From assembly GCF_040719375.1 (NCBI RefSeq), contig NZ_JBFDTP010000002.1, positions 3,091,001 through 3,155,000 on the forward strand: DNA of 64,000 bases, given 5' to 3'. The position numbers and the translations under genes were made by a program. The notes under the pieces were generated by a model that made no database searches, had not been told where the DNA came from, and saw nothing but the letters and a program-made list of their open reading frames with translations. Shown piece by piece: positions 17,721 to 26,123 of the stretch (position 1 is its first letter; each line of letters starts with the position of its first letter). Origin of the DNA: Clostridium sp. AN503. GTDB lineage: Bacteria > Bacillota > Clostridia > Lachnospirales > Lachnospiraceae.

Positions 17721-17770
17721 AATCCTGTAATCTGGAAAGTCCGCGCGGCAGCGGGAAAGGAGGCATATTT

Positions 17771-18898
17771 GTGATCCATTTTCATACAGGCCATATCCGG
17801 TACATCAGACAGCTCCTTCAGGGCCTTCTGCTGATCGGTATGGTCTTTCTCATATTCTCCATGACATTCCATGTGAAGCAGATCCAGGAAACGTCCATGG
17901 TCCTGGAATACATCTCTTTCGTGCGCGGAGGTACCCAGCGTCTTGTAAAGCTCGAGATCGCGGGGTTAAAAAACACAGACCTGGAAAATTCCCTGGATGA
18001 GATCATCACCTCGCTCCAGACCGGAGGCGGCATCCATCATCTCCCAGCGCTTCCAGATGCAGGTTACTCCAACAGTCTGACCGAACTGACCGCCTGCTGG
18101 GATGACTTAAAAACAGAACTTTCTCTTGCCCGCACCCACCCTTATGAGCAGACCCGGCTTCTGGAAATGAGCGAGGAATACTTCCGGCTCGCCGATGACG
18201 CCGTCAACGCGGCGGAAACCTACTCCCAAACATGCATACGACGGGCAGGACATATCGAAACCTGGTCAATCCTCCTTACGATCGCTGTTATGCTCCTCCT
18301 TCTGCAGCAATCCTTAGAAGCCCTGCAGCTGGCCCGGTTCAACCGGGAACTGCGTCAGAAGGCGTATATGGATTTACATACGGGGCTTCCCAACAAGAGC
18401 CGCTGTGAGGAATTTTTCTCGGATCATCAGCCCTTATCCTCCCCCACCTGCTGCATCATGTTTGACTTAAATAACTTAAAAGAGGTAAATGATACGCTGG
18501 GACACATAGCCGGCGATACCATGATCCTGAATTTCGCCCACATCCTCCGTACTTCCATACCGGAGGAACATTTTGTTGGAAGATACGGCGGAGATGAATT
18601 CATCGCTATCCTCCGCGGCACTTCAGCCGCGCAGGTCCATAACATCCTGAAGGGCATTCAGGATGCGATCTCCCTTTTCAATCAGTACAGCGGCAGTATC
18701 CGCTTAAGCTATGCCTGCGGTTACGCCATGTCCGCCGCCTGCAGGCAACTGCTGCCTGACCACTCTTTTAGAGCGTGCCGACCACAATATGTATACGGAC
18801 AAGCGAAAACACAAAGAAAAAGCCCCCGTGCCGTGATGGGGGCTCAGGGGTCATTCTTCTTACGGAATTCGGATTTCAAAAAAGGATTAAGGATTTAA
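17771..18898 (+). CDS. Membrane-bound diguanylate cyclase (GGDEF), C-terminal tail out of frame
   Basis: Makes cyclic di-GMP. GTG start behind GGAGG. Two membrane helices (residues about 14-34 and 160-180) flank an extracellular sensor region, then a GGDEF domain with DLHTGLPNKSRCEEF, DLNNLKEVNDTLGHIAGD and an intact active site RYGGDEFIAI. After SAAC the frame switches: the +1 frame reads TLLERADHNMYTDKRKHKEK, the normal end of the domain, and stops at 18834-18836 inside the loop of a terminator. The extra base is beside a CTGCAG at 18739-18744. Corrected, the protein is 354 residues (17771..18836). As written, it carries a wrong 45-residue tail. Confidence 0.88.
   Translation: MIHFHTGHIRYIRQLLQGLLLIGMVFLIFSMTFHVKQIQETSMVLEYISFVRGGTQRLVKLEIAGLKNTDLENSLDEIITSLQTGGGIHHLPALPDAGYSNSLTELTACWDDLKTELSLARTHPYEQTRLLEMSEEYFRLADDAVNAAETYSQTCIRRAGHIETWSILLTIAVMLLLLQQSLEALQLARFNRELRQKAYMDLHTGLPNKSRCEEFFSDHQPLSSPTCCIMFDLNNLKEVNDTLGHIAGDTMILNFAHILRTSIPEEHFVGRYGGDEFIAILRGTSAAQVHNILKGIQDAISLFNQYSGSIRLSYACGYAMSAACRQLLPDHSFRACRPQYVYGQAKTQRKSPRAVMGAQGSFFLRNSDFKKGLRI
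18821..18844 (+). terminator. Terminator hairpin of the GGDEF gene
   Basis: AGCCCCC pairs with GGGGGCT across a 10-base loop that holds the TGA of the corrected reading frame. The position of the stop in the loop supports the corrected frame. T-tract downstream is weak (TCATTCTTCTT). Confidence 0.6.
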
Positions 18899-19060
18899 TT
18901 CTGCATCTCTTATGGCTTTAGTATAACACACCCCCTCAGAAAAAGTGTGTATATTGTTTAAATAGATTCTGAAGAAATTATTAAGATTCCACCCGTCAAT
19001 GGAGCACGTTTCCCGGAATACCCTAATAGTGAAAACAGAAGAAGGATACAGGTAATTTAT

Positions 19061-19942
19061 GTGAATCAGGCAGATATTGAGACTCATGAGGAGGAAACGG
19101 CCGGATTTACCGGGAAGGGGATCGGCGTGGCGGTCCTGGATACCGGCTGTTTTCCCCATGAGGATCTAAACAATAGAATTGCCGCTTTCTGCGACATGGT
19201 GCAGCGCCGCACGGACCCCTACGACGATAACGGCCACGGCACCCACGTCTGCGGGATCATCGGCGGAAACGGCTGCGGAAACAGCTTATACTGCGGCGTT
19301 GCCCCCCGCTGTCATCTGATCCCGGTAAAGGTCCTGGACCGGCGTGGAAATGGTTATGCCTCAGACGTCTTGTCCGGCCTCCGATGGATTCGTGAAAACC
19401 GCGATGTATACAATATCCGGATCGTAAATATTTCCGTCGGTTCTTTTTCCCGCCGGAATATGGGTGAGAACTCCGCACTGGTGCGGGGAGTCAATGAAAC
19501 CTGGGATGCCGGGCTGGTGGTGGTAGTCGCAGCGGGCAATATGGGGCCCAAGACCGGCACCATCACCACTCCGGGCATCAGCCGCAAAGTCATCACTGTG
19601 GGATGCTCCGATGATCACAAGGAGGTCAATGTGATGGGCAACCGGATGATCGACTATTCCGGCCGCGGCCCCACCGGGGCCTGCATCTGTAAACCGGACA
19701 TCGTAGCTCCGGGCGCCTCTATCACCAGCTGCTCCAACAAGCGCGGCGAATACACCTGCAAAAGCGGAACCAGCATGGCGACACCATTCGTATCCGGCGC
19801 GCTGGCGCTTCTCCTGGAAAAATATCCGGATATGAGCAACCGGGATGTGAAGCTTTTTCTGCGGGAGCGGGCCGTCGATATCGGACTGCCTAGAAATCAG
19901 CAGGGGTGGGGGAGGCTGGATCTGGATAGGTTGCTGCAGTAA
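19061..19942 (+). CDS. Subtilisin-like serine protease (S8) without signal peptide
   Basis: 293 residues with the complete S8 catalytic set: Asp in VAVLDTGC, His in NGHGTHVCGIIGG, oxyanion Asn in VVAAGNMGP, Ser in KSGTSMATPFVSG. No signal peptide or propeptide in this version, as in intracellular subtilisins. Start is GTG 19061 behind AGAAGGATACAGG. The same frame stays open upstream to about 18963 and reads plausibly (ARFPEYPNSENRRRIQVIY just before the GTG), but it has no ATG, GTG or TTG, so either the coding part is longer with an unusual start or upstream bases are wrong. Followed by a giant inverted repeat. Confidence 0.92.
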   Translation: MNQADIETHEEETAGFTGKGIGVAVLDTGCFPHEDLNNRIAAFCDMVQRRTDPYDDNGHGTHVCGIIGGNGCGNSLYCGVAPRCHLIPVKVLDRRGNGYASDVLSGLRWIRENRDVYNIRIVNISVGSFSRRNMGENSALVRGVNETWDAGLVVVVAAGNMGPKTGTITTPGISRKVITVGCSDDHKEVNVMGNRMIDYSGRGPTGACICKPDIVAPGASITSCSNKRGEYTCKSGTSMATPFVSGALALLLEKYPDMSNRDVKLFLRERAVDIGLPRNQQGWGRLDLDRLLQ

Positions 19943-19987
19943 ATGGATTGGGGAGGGAGGGTACGCAACCGATGATAAGTGCGTTGG

Positions 19988-20213
19988 GAGAGGAATCGGG
20001 CGGGGGCGCATGGGGCGGCGGGCAGCGCTGCTGTTTGTCGTCGGCAGGAGGTACTAAGGACCTGACGGCAGAGGATCCGGTCCCCTCTCCGCCTGACGTG
20101 GTGCGTCAGACGGAGCCCCCGTCTCCTCTGCCGCCACGTCCTAAGTGCCTCCAGGCCTCCGCAATATGCAGCGCTGCTTCCGCCGCCCCATGCACCCCCG
20201 CCCGATTCCTCTC
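19988..20213. repeat. Very long inverted repeat (giant hairpin element) downstream of the protease gene
   Basis: GAGAGGAATCGGGCGGGGG at 19988 is matched by the reverse complement ending at 20213 (CCCCCGCCCGATTCCTCTC). Outer arms of about 45 bp are almost perfect, including GCATGGGGCGGCGG and GCAGCGCTGC; inner parts continue (GGAGGTACTAAGGAC against GTCCTAAGTGCCTCC, GGCAGAGGA against TCCTCTGCC) to a final CTCCGCCTGACG/CGTCAGACGGAG stem. The whole 226 bases can fold into one hairpin. It is much richer in G+C than its flanks and codes for nothing credible. It resembles a MITE or a repeated palindromic element; the family is unknown to me. The following 20216-20340 is low-complexity with an 18-base direct repeat (GGCTTTGCTGGGTGGTGG, twice). 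Confidence 0.85.
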
Positions 20214-20375
20214 TCAGCCAGGTTGTGGATCGGTTGCTGTGTACTGGCTTTGCTGGGTGGTGGATTTGTTGGGCGGTGGCTTTGCTGGGTGGTGGTGGAA
20301 TTATGCTGGTGGTTTTTGTGTTTTGGGTGATAGAGTTATTTTTTAAGAAAATTTTGAATTTTCTGAAATTAGCGC

Positions 20376-20404
20376 TTGACAGGGTGGGATTTCTATGATA
20401 AGAT
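20376..20404 (+). promoter_or_regulatory. Promoter of the cold-shock gene
   Basis: TTGACA (20376-20381), 17 bases, TAAGAT (20399-20404). It gives an unusually long leader of about 125 bases, typical of csp genes. Confidence 0.75.
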
Positions 20405-20436
20405 TTAGGAGTATTTTTAATAAGATTTTGATTTCG

Positions 20437-20484
20437 CATGTTTTTGTAAGTCATGAATTTTTATTGATTACTTACAAAAGCATG
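20437..20484 (+). promoter_or_regulatory. Leader hairpin of the cold-shock gene
   Basis: CATGTTTTTGTAAGT (20437-20451) pairs over 15 positions (one G-U) with ACTTACAAAAGCATG (20470-20484), followed by TGATTTTTTATTTT. The structure lies in the 5' leader, about 50 bases before the start codon. It could be an attenuator or a temperature-sensitive switch; function inferred. Confidence 0.65.
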
Positions 20485-20534
20485 TGATTTTTTATTTTAT
20501 GGGAATATAATATTATAATTTGGAGGTACCTATT

Positions 20535-20738
20535 ATGAATAACGGTACAGTAAAGTGGTTTAACAGCACGAAGGGTTTTGGATTTATCACCAATGATGAG
20601 ACTGGCGAGGAAGTGTTCGTACACTTTTCCGGCATTGCTACAGATGGCTACAAGTCTTTAGAAGACGGCCAGAGAGTAACGTTTGATACGACCCAGGGCA
20701 ACCGCGGCGTTCAGGCTGTTAACGTAAAGGCTGCATAA
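20535..20738 (+). CDS. csp: Cold-shock protein (CspA family)
   Basis: 67 residues, a single cold-shock domain. RNA/DNA chaperone. RNP1 KGFGFIT and RNP2 VFVHFSGI are present, start GTVKWFNSTKGFGF is canonical. Start is ATG 20535 eight bases after GGAGG; the longer frame to 20520 includes that ribosome site. Own promoter, long leader with hairpin, own terminator. Confidence 0.97.
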   Translation: MNNGTVKWFNSTKGFGFITNDETGEEVFVHFSGIATDGYKSLEDGQRVTFDTTQGNRGVQAVNVKAA

Positions 20739-20762
20739 GTCATCTTATAGAAGACCATTTGC

Positions 20763-20813
20763 AAAATGCTGCAAACCGGATGCGGAAGACCGCTCCGGCT
20801 TGCAGCATTTTTT
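20763..20813. terminator. Bidirectional terminator between csp and the DUF1015 gene
   Basis: AAAATGCTGCAA pairs with TTGCAGCATTTT, with an inner GC-rich stem, followed by six T on the plus strand. The two flanking genes converge here. Confidence 0.9.
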
Positions 20814-20831
20814 ATGTCACGGAAAAGTGCA

Positions 20832-22073
20832 CTATTCGCTCAGTCTGTGGATAAACAGGCCGCTCCGCAGTTTTGGTTCAAACCAGGTGGATTTGGGCGG
20901 CATCAAAAGCCCGGCGTCTGCTACAGCAAACAGCTCCTGGATCGATGTCGGGTACATGGAAAAAGCCACTGCTGCTCCTCCATCCACTATGCGTTCCAGC
21001 TCTGCGGTGCCGCGTATGCCGCCGACAAACTGGATCCGTTTGTCAGTGCGAGGATCCCCGATACCTAAAACAGGGCCCAGCAGCAGATTCTGGAGCAGAG
21101 ATACGTCCAGCCCTTCCACCGGGTCTTCGGTGGTATATTCCGGCTTGATGGTCAGACGATACCAGGCCTGATCCAGGTACATGCCTGCCTGATGTTTCTG
21201 ATCCGGCCTCACAGCTCCCTCTTTTGCTTCCTCCAGGAAGAAACACTTCTTTACCTTCTCCAGAAAATCCTTTTTATCAAGTCCATTTAAATCCTTCACC
21301 ACCCTGTTGTAGGGCATGATCAAAAGCTGGTCGTCCGGGAACAGTACCGACAAGAAAAAGTTGAACGGCTCCTCTCCGGTATAGTCCGGATGCTCCTGGC
21401 GGCGTTTTAAGCCCACTTTTACGGCGGATGCCGCCCTGTGATGGCCGTCTGCTATATAAACCCTGGGGATCGCCGCAAATCGCGCCTGGACACGGGCGAT
21501 CTGGCCTGCATCTTCTATCCGCCATACCCTGTGGGAAACGCCGTCCTCCGCAGTAAAACCATATAAAGGCTCCGTCCCCTTTACCAGCTCCACCAGCTTA
21601 TTGATCTCCGTATCAGAACGGTATGCCAAAAAGATCGGACCTGTATGCGCGTCTGTCACATCTACGTGACGGATCCGGTCCAGTTCCTTGTCTTCCCGCG
21701 TGTTCTCATGCCGGGCAATCACGCCGCTTACATAATCATCCATCGATGCGCACGCCACGATTCCGGTCTGTACCCGGCCGTCCATAGTAAGCTCATAGAT
21801 GTAATAGCACTCTACCCCGTCTGCGACCAGAATCCCCTCCTGCTGCCACTTGCATAGCAGTTCCTTTGCCTTCTCATAAACCTCAGGGGCATAGGGATCC
21901 ATGCCGTCATCAAACTGGGTCTCAGCCCGGTCGATCATGAGGAACGACTGTGGATTAGCTTCCACCACTTTTTTTGCCTCTTCCCGGTTGTAAACGTCAT
22001 AAGGAAGTGCCGCCACGTTAGACGCCACTTCCTTATTGGGACGGATACACCGGAACGGTCTTATTTCTGCCAT
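20832..22073 (-). CDS. DUF1015 family protein downstream of serC-serA
   Basis: 413 residues, soluble. DUF1015 markers: N-terminal IRPFRCIRP and VAALPYDVYNREEA, central RIRHVDVTDAHTGPIFLAYR, and ADGHHRAASAVKVG with a His-rich motif resembling a phosphate- or metal-binding loop. The family is very often encoded beside serA and serC in Firmicutes, as here (34 bases after serA), and has a ParB/sulfiredoxin-like kinase relation in some descriptions. A role in serine metabolism (for example serine kinase-like) is inferred from context only. Confidence 0.88.
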   Translation of the reverse strand: MAEIRPFRCIRPNKEVASNVAALPYDVYNREEAKKVVEANPQSFLMIDRAETQFDDGMDPYAPEVYEKAKELLCKWQQEGILVADGVECYYIYELTMDGRVQTGIVACASMDDYVSGVIARHENTREDKELDRIRHVDVTDAHTGPIFLAYRSDTEINKLVELVKGTEPLYGFTAEDGVSHRVWRIEDAGQIARVQARFAAIPRVYIADGHHRAASAVKVGLKRRQEHPDYTGEEPFNFFLSVLFPDDQLLIMPYNRVVKDLNGLDKKDFLEKVKKCFFLEEAKEGAVRPDQKHQAGMYLDQAWYRLTIKPEYTTEDPVEGLDVSLLQNLLLGPVLGIGDPRTDKRIQFVGGIRGTAELERIVDGGAAVAFSMYPTSIQELFAVADAGLLMPPKSTWFEPKLRSGLFIHRLSE

Positions 22074-22107
22074 AAGTTTTCTCCCGTCCGTATATCAGAA
22101 TTCAGGC

Positions 22108-23268
22108 TTACATCACCCGAACGCGCAGTACGCCCTGGATCGCATTGAGCTTCTGGATGGTCATGCTGTCCGGCTCTTTCTCAAGATCCATCAGGGTATA
22201 TGCATACTTCTCACGGCTCTTATTGGTCATATCGGAAATGTTGATGCCGCCGGAAGCCAGGGTCCCGGTGATCTGACCGATCATGTTCGGCACGTTCATA
22301 TGTAATACCGCCACACGGGCCGGGGTCTTCTTCACACCCATATCACAGGCCGGATAGTTGACGGAATTGCGGATATTGCCATTGTCCAGGTAATCCATGA
22401 TCTCCTGGACTGCCATCTTCGCACAGTTGTCCTCGGACTCCTCAGTGGAAGCTCCCAGATGTGGGACTACGATAGCGCCCTCCATGTTGGCAGACTTCGG
22501 GTTCGGGAAGTCCGTCACATAGGTTTTGACCCTGCCGGATTTCAGCGCCTCAGCCATATCATCCTCATTGACCAGGATATCCCGGGCAAAGTTCATGATC
22601 ACCACGCCATCCTTCATCTGGGCAAATGCGTCTTTGTTGATCATCCCCCTGGTGCTGTCCAGTGCCGGCACATGCACGGTAATATAGTCGCACTCCTGAT
22701 AAATGGTATCCAGGCTGGTGGTATGCTTTACATCACGGGACAGCATCCACGCCGCATTGACGGAGATGAACGGATCATATCCGTACACTTCCATGCCCAG
22801 AGCCGCAGCCGCGTTGGCTACCTCTGCGCCAATCGCGCCAAGACCGATGACGCCCAGCTTCTTTCCTTTGATCTCGTTGCCTGCAAAGGCTTTTTTACCC
22901 TTCTCCACCGCCTTGGCGATGTTCGGGTCATCCTTGATGGTCCGGCACCACTCGATACCGCCGATGATATCGCGGGAAGCCAGCACCATAGCTGCGACCA
23001 CCAGCTCCTTTACGGCGTTGGCATTGGCGCCCGGGGTGTTGAATACCACGATACCCTCTTCTGCACAGGCATCCAGCGGGATATTGTTCACACCGGCGCC
23101 GGCGCGTGCAATGGCAAGCAGGGAGTTCGGAAACTTCATCTCGTGGAGGGATGCGCTGCGGACCAGGATGCCGTCCGCCTCATTTACATCGTCGGTTAAT
23201 ACGTAATTGTCATCTAAAAGATCTGTGCCATACTTGGAAATGGCATTCATGCAATGGACTTTTCTCAT
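22108..23268 (-). CDS. serA: D-3-phosphoglycerate dehydrogenase
   Basis: 386 residues. First step of serine synthesis, oxidising 3-phosphoglycerate with NAD+. Substrate domain start with ADGILVRSASLHE, Rossmann motif LGVIGLGAIGAEVANAA, then HVPALDSTRGMIN and the catalytic His in PHLGASTEESEDN. C-terminal ACT-type regulatory domain of about 70 residues (VAVLHMNVPNMIGQITG) that commonly senses serine. It overlaps the end of serC by ATGA (23265-23268), so the two are coupled. Confidence 0.97.
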   Translation of the reverse strand: MRKVHCMNAISKYGTDLLDDNYVLTDDVNEADGILVRSASLHEMKFPNSLLAIARAGAGVNNIPLDACAEEGIVVFNTPGANANAVKELVVAAMVLASRDIIGGIEWCRTIKDDPNIAKAVEKGKKAFAGNEIKGKKLGVIGLGAIGAEVANAAAALGMEVYGYDPFISVNAAWMLSRDVKHTTSLDTIYQECDYITVHVPALDSTRGMINKDAFAQMKDGVVIMNFARDILVNEDDMAEALKSGRVKTYVTDFPNPKSANMEGAIVVPHLGASTEESEDNCAKMAVQEIMDYLDNGNIRNSVNYPACDMGVKKTPARVAVLHMNVPNMIGQITGTLASGGINISDMTNKSREKYAYTLMDLEKEPDSMTIQKLNAIQGVLRVRVM

Positions 23269-24350
23269 GCCTGGTGCGCCTCCTCAAATTTCTTCATAAA
23301 TTCAACCAGCTTTACCACGCCTTCCTCCGGCATGGAATTGTAGATGCTGGCACGCATGCCGCCTACGCTGCGATGGCCTTTTAAGTTCACGAAACCGGCA
23401 GCCGTGGCTTCCTTTATGAACAGGGCGTCTAAGTCCGCATCACCCGTCACGAACGGTACGTTCATCAGGGAACGGTCTCCCTTCACCACAGTACCCTTAA
23501 ACAGCTTGCTGCTGTCCAGGAAATCATAGAGGATCTGTGCCTTCTTCTCATTGTATTCCTTCATTGCCGCCAGGCCGCCGCGCGCTTTCAGCCATTTGAA
23601 TACCTTGCCGCAGATGTAGATGCCATATGCAGGCGGGGTGTTATAAAGAGACTTGGCGTCCGCGTGGATCTTGTACTGGCACATGGTCGGGGTTCCCGGA
23701 AGCACGTCTTCAGTGATCAGGTCCTCACGGATGATCACGATGACCACGCCTGCCGGTCCGATATTCTTCTGTACGCCGCCGTAGATCACACCGTATTTGG
23801 TCACATCGACCGGCTCAGACAGGAAACAGGAGGATACATCTGCCACCAGGGTTTTCCCTTTGGTGTTCGGCAGGTTCTTAAACTTCGTGCCGTAAATAGT
23901 GTTATTCTCACAGATGTACACATAATCCGCATCATCGTCGATGGGCAGGTCGGAGCAGTCCGGGATATAGCTGAAGGTTTTGTCCTCACTGGACGCAACC
24001 GCAACTGCCTTCCCATATTTCTGCGCCTCTTTAAATGCCTTTTTCGCCCACTGACCGGTAATGATATAATCAGCTACGCCGTTCTTCATCAGGTTCTGCG
24101 GAATCATGGAGAACTGTAAATGGGCGCCGCCCTGCAGGAACAGTATCTTGTAGTTATCCGGAATATTCATCAGCTCGCGAAGATCGCTCTCGGCTTCCTG
24201 GATGATCGTCTCAAACGCTTTAGATCGATGGCTCATCTCCATCACTGACATCCCGGTGCCTCTGTAATCCAGCATTTCCTCTGCGGCTTCCTTCAGGACT
24301 TCCTCCGGCAAAACGGCGGGTCCTGCGGAAAAGTTATAGACTCTCCCCAT
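23265..24350 (-). CDS. serC: Phosphoserine aminotransferase
   Basis: 361 residues. PLP enzyme making 3-phosphoserine from 3-phosphohydroxypyruvate and glutamate. Class V aminotransferase: start YNFSAGPAVLPEEVL, LFLQGGAHLQF, VADVSSCFLSEPVDV, PLP Lys in IYGGVQKNIGPAG, and a C-terminal HRSVGGMRASIYN. AAGGAGGAAG precedes ATG 24350. With serA and the DUF1015 gene it forms a serine operon, possibly also read from the ilvB side because only 46 bases, holding a 21-bp dyad, separate them. Confidence 0.97.
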   Translation of the reverse strand: MGRVYNFSAGPAVLPEEVLKEAAEEMLDYRGTGMSVMEMSHRSKAFETIIQEAESDLRELMNIPDNYKILFLQGGAHLQFSMIPQNLMKNGVADYIITGQWAKKAFKEAQKYGKAVAVASSEDKTFSYIPDCSDLPIDDDADYVYICENNTIYGTKFKNLPNTKGKTLVADVSSCFLSEPVDVTKYGVIYGGVQKNIGPAGVVIVIIREDLITEDVLPGTPTMCQYKIHADAKSLYNTPPAYGIYICGKVFKWLKARGGLAAMKEYNEKKAQILYDFLDSSKLFKGTVVKGDRSLMNVPFVTGDADLDALFIKEATAAGFVNLKGHRSVGGMRASIYNSMPEEGVVKLVEFMKKFEEAHQA

Positions 24351-24382
24351 TGTTTCTTCCTCCTTGTTTAATGTTTTATTGA

Positions 24383-24403
24383 CAATTAATGGTTCATTAA
24401 TTG
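24383..24403. promoter_or_regulatory. Perfect 21-bp dyad between ilvB and serC
   Basis: CAATTAATG-GTT-CATTAATTG, nine-base arms, overlapping the ilvB stop codon. AT-rich and without a proper T-tract on the minus strand (TCAATAAAAC), so it looks more like a protein-binding site for the serine genes than a terminator. Confidence 0.5.
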
Positions 24404-26103
24404 ATCTTCAGATCAGTATCGTCAAATGCATCCTGGATCGGCGCTCCCGGAGATACCATCGGGTACACCTTGTCGTCACAGTGGATCTGGCAGTCGATGA
24501 CTACCGGCGCTCCAAGTGCCATCGCTTCTTCCAGAACAGGCTTTAACTCATCTTTGGATGTCACGCGGTATGCCTTCGCTCCCATGGCCTCCGCCAGTTT
24601 CACGAAATCCACTGAGTCATTTAATACTGTATGGGAATACCGCTTCCCGTAGAACAGGGTCTGCCACTGGCGTACCATGCCCAATACATGATTGTTGATC
24701 ACCACCTGGATGACCGGGATATTGTAGCGGGTTGCCGTGGCGATCTCATTCATGTTCATGCGGAAACAGCCGTCGCCGGCAATATTGAACACAGGAATAT
24801 CCGGACAGCCCATATCACCCAGGCCCATCTTGGCGCCCAGAGCCGCGCCCAGGCCGTAGCCCATGGTTCCCAGGCCTCCGGAGGTCAAAAGCGTCCTCGG
24901 CTTTTTATATTTGTAATACTGGGCCGCCCACATCTGGTGCTGTCCTACCTCGGTGACAATGACCGCATCCCCGTGGGTCAGCTCGTCGATCGTCTCGATG
25001 ATGGACGGGCCGGTCAGCAGGTTTTTATCATAGCGCAGCGGATACATATCCTTCATCCGCTCGATATGCGCCACCCACTCGTCATGGTTTATGGGGTCCA
25101 GACGGGCGTTTAATTTCCTTAAGACCGTCTTTAGATCTCCCACAATGCTGGCATGGGTCCTGATGTTTTTATTGATCTCCGCCGGGTCCACGTCAATCTG
25201 CAATATCTTCGCATTTTTGGCGAACTTGGATGCATTGCCTGTCACGCGGTCGCTGAAACGGGCGCCCGCCACGATCAGCAGGTCGCACTCGGTAATGCCA
25301 AAGTTGGAAGTCTTGGTCCCGTGCATGCCCACCATGCCGGTGTACAGCTCGTCGCTGCCGTCAAAAGCGCCTTTGCCCATAAGGGAATCCGCCACCGGCG
25401 CCTGGATCCTGTGGGCCAGGGTGCGAAGCTCCTCCGACGCGTCAGACAGCACTGCTCCGCCGCCCACAAAGATAAAGGGCTTCCTGGAATTGCGGATCAG
25501 CTCCAAAGCCGTCTCCATATCTTCCTCCAGGATTGTGTCAGTCTGCCGGGTGATCGGTTCCGGCTCCATCGGGGTATATTCGTACTCCGCGGCAGTCACA
25601 TTTTTGGTGATGTCGATCAGGACCGGGCCCGGTCTTCCGCTCTGGGCGATGGTAAATGCCCGGCGGATCACATAGGCCAGTCTGGAAATGTCTTTTACAA
25701 TAAAGTTGTACTTGGTGATCGGCATGGTCACTCCGGAGATATCCACCTCCTGGAAGCTGTCCTTGCCCAGCAGATCCACGCCCACATTGCAGGTGATCGC
25801 CACCACCGGGATGGAATCCATGTATGCTGTCGCAATGCCTGTCACCAGGTTGGTTGCGCCGGGGCCGGATGTGGCCATACAGACGCCTACCTTCCCCGTG
25901 GCCCTTGCATAGCCGTCCGCCGCATGGGCCGCTCCCTGCTCATGGGAGGTCAGGATATGGGTGATCTCATCCTGGTGCTTGTAAAGCGCATCGTATATAT
26001 TTAAGATCGTACCGCCCGGATATCCGAATACAGTCTTCACGCCCTGTTCCTTCAGACATTCGATCACGATCTCCGATCCATTCAAAACTTTCGTTTCCGC
26101 CAT
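24397..26103 (-). CDS. ilvB: Acetolactate synthase large subunit
   Basis: 568 residues. TPP-dependent first common step of valine/leucine/isoleucine synthesis. N-terminal VKTVFGYPGGTILNIYDAL with catalytic Glu in LTSHEQGAAHAADGYARATG, central FAD-binding-type domain, and TPP/Mg motif AGDGCFRMNMNEIATA followed by VINNHVLGMVRQWQ. The small regulatory subunit (ilvN) is not beside it. It follows ilvD by 20 bases; the order leuB-ilvD-ilvB marks a branched-chain operon. Confidence 0.96.
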   Translation of the reverse strand: MAETKVLNGSEIVIECLKEQGVKTVFGYPGGTILNIYDALYKHQDEITHILTSHEQGAAHAADGYARATGKVGVCMATSGPGATNLVTGIATAYMDSIPVVAITCNVGVDLLGKDSFQEVDISGVTMPITKYNFIVKDISRLAYVIRRAFTIAQSGRPGPVLIDITKNVTAAEYEYTPMEPEPITRQTDTILEEDMETALELIRNSRKPFIFVGGGAVLSDASEELRTLAHRIQAPVADSLMGKGAFDGSDELYTGMVGMHGTKTSNFGITECDLLIVAGARFSDRVTGNASKFAKNAKILQIDVDPAEINKNIRTHASIVGDLKTVLRKLNARLDPINHDEWVAHIERMKDMYPLRYDKNLLTGPSIIETIDELTHGDAVIVTEVGQHQMWAAQYYKYKKPRTLLTSGGLGTMGYGLGAALGAKMGLGDMGCPDIPVFNIAGDGCFRMNMNEIATATRYNIPVIQVVINNHVLGMVRQWQTLFYGKRYSHTVLNDSVDFVKLAEAMGAKAYRVTSKDELKPVLEEAMALGAPVVIDCQIHCDDKVYPMVSPGAPIQDAFDDTDLKIN

Positions 26104-26123
26104 ATTAAAACTCCTTTCCCGGT

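Noticed and set aside
19897..20454. 185-codon minus-strand and 132-codon plus-strand frames in the giant hairpin
   Set aside because: Created by the GC-rich inverted repeat; no start context and no protein-like pattern.
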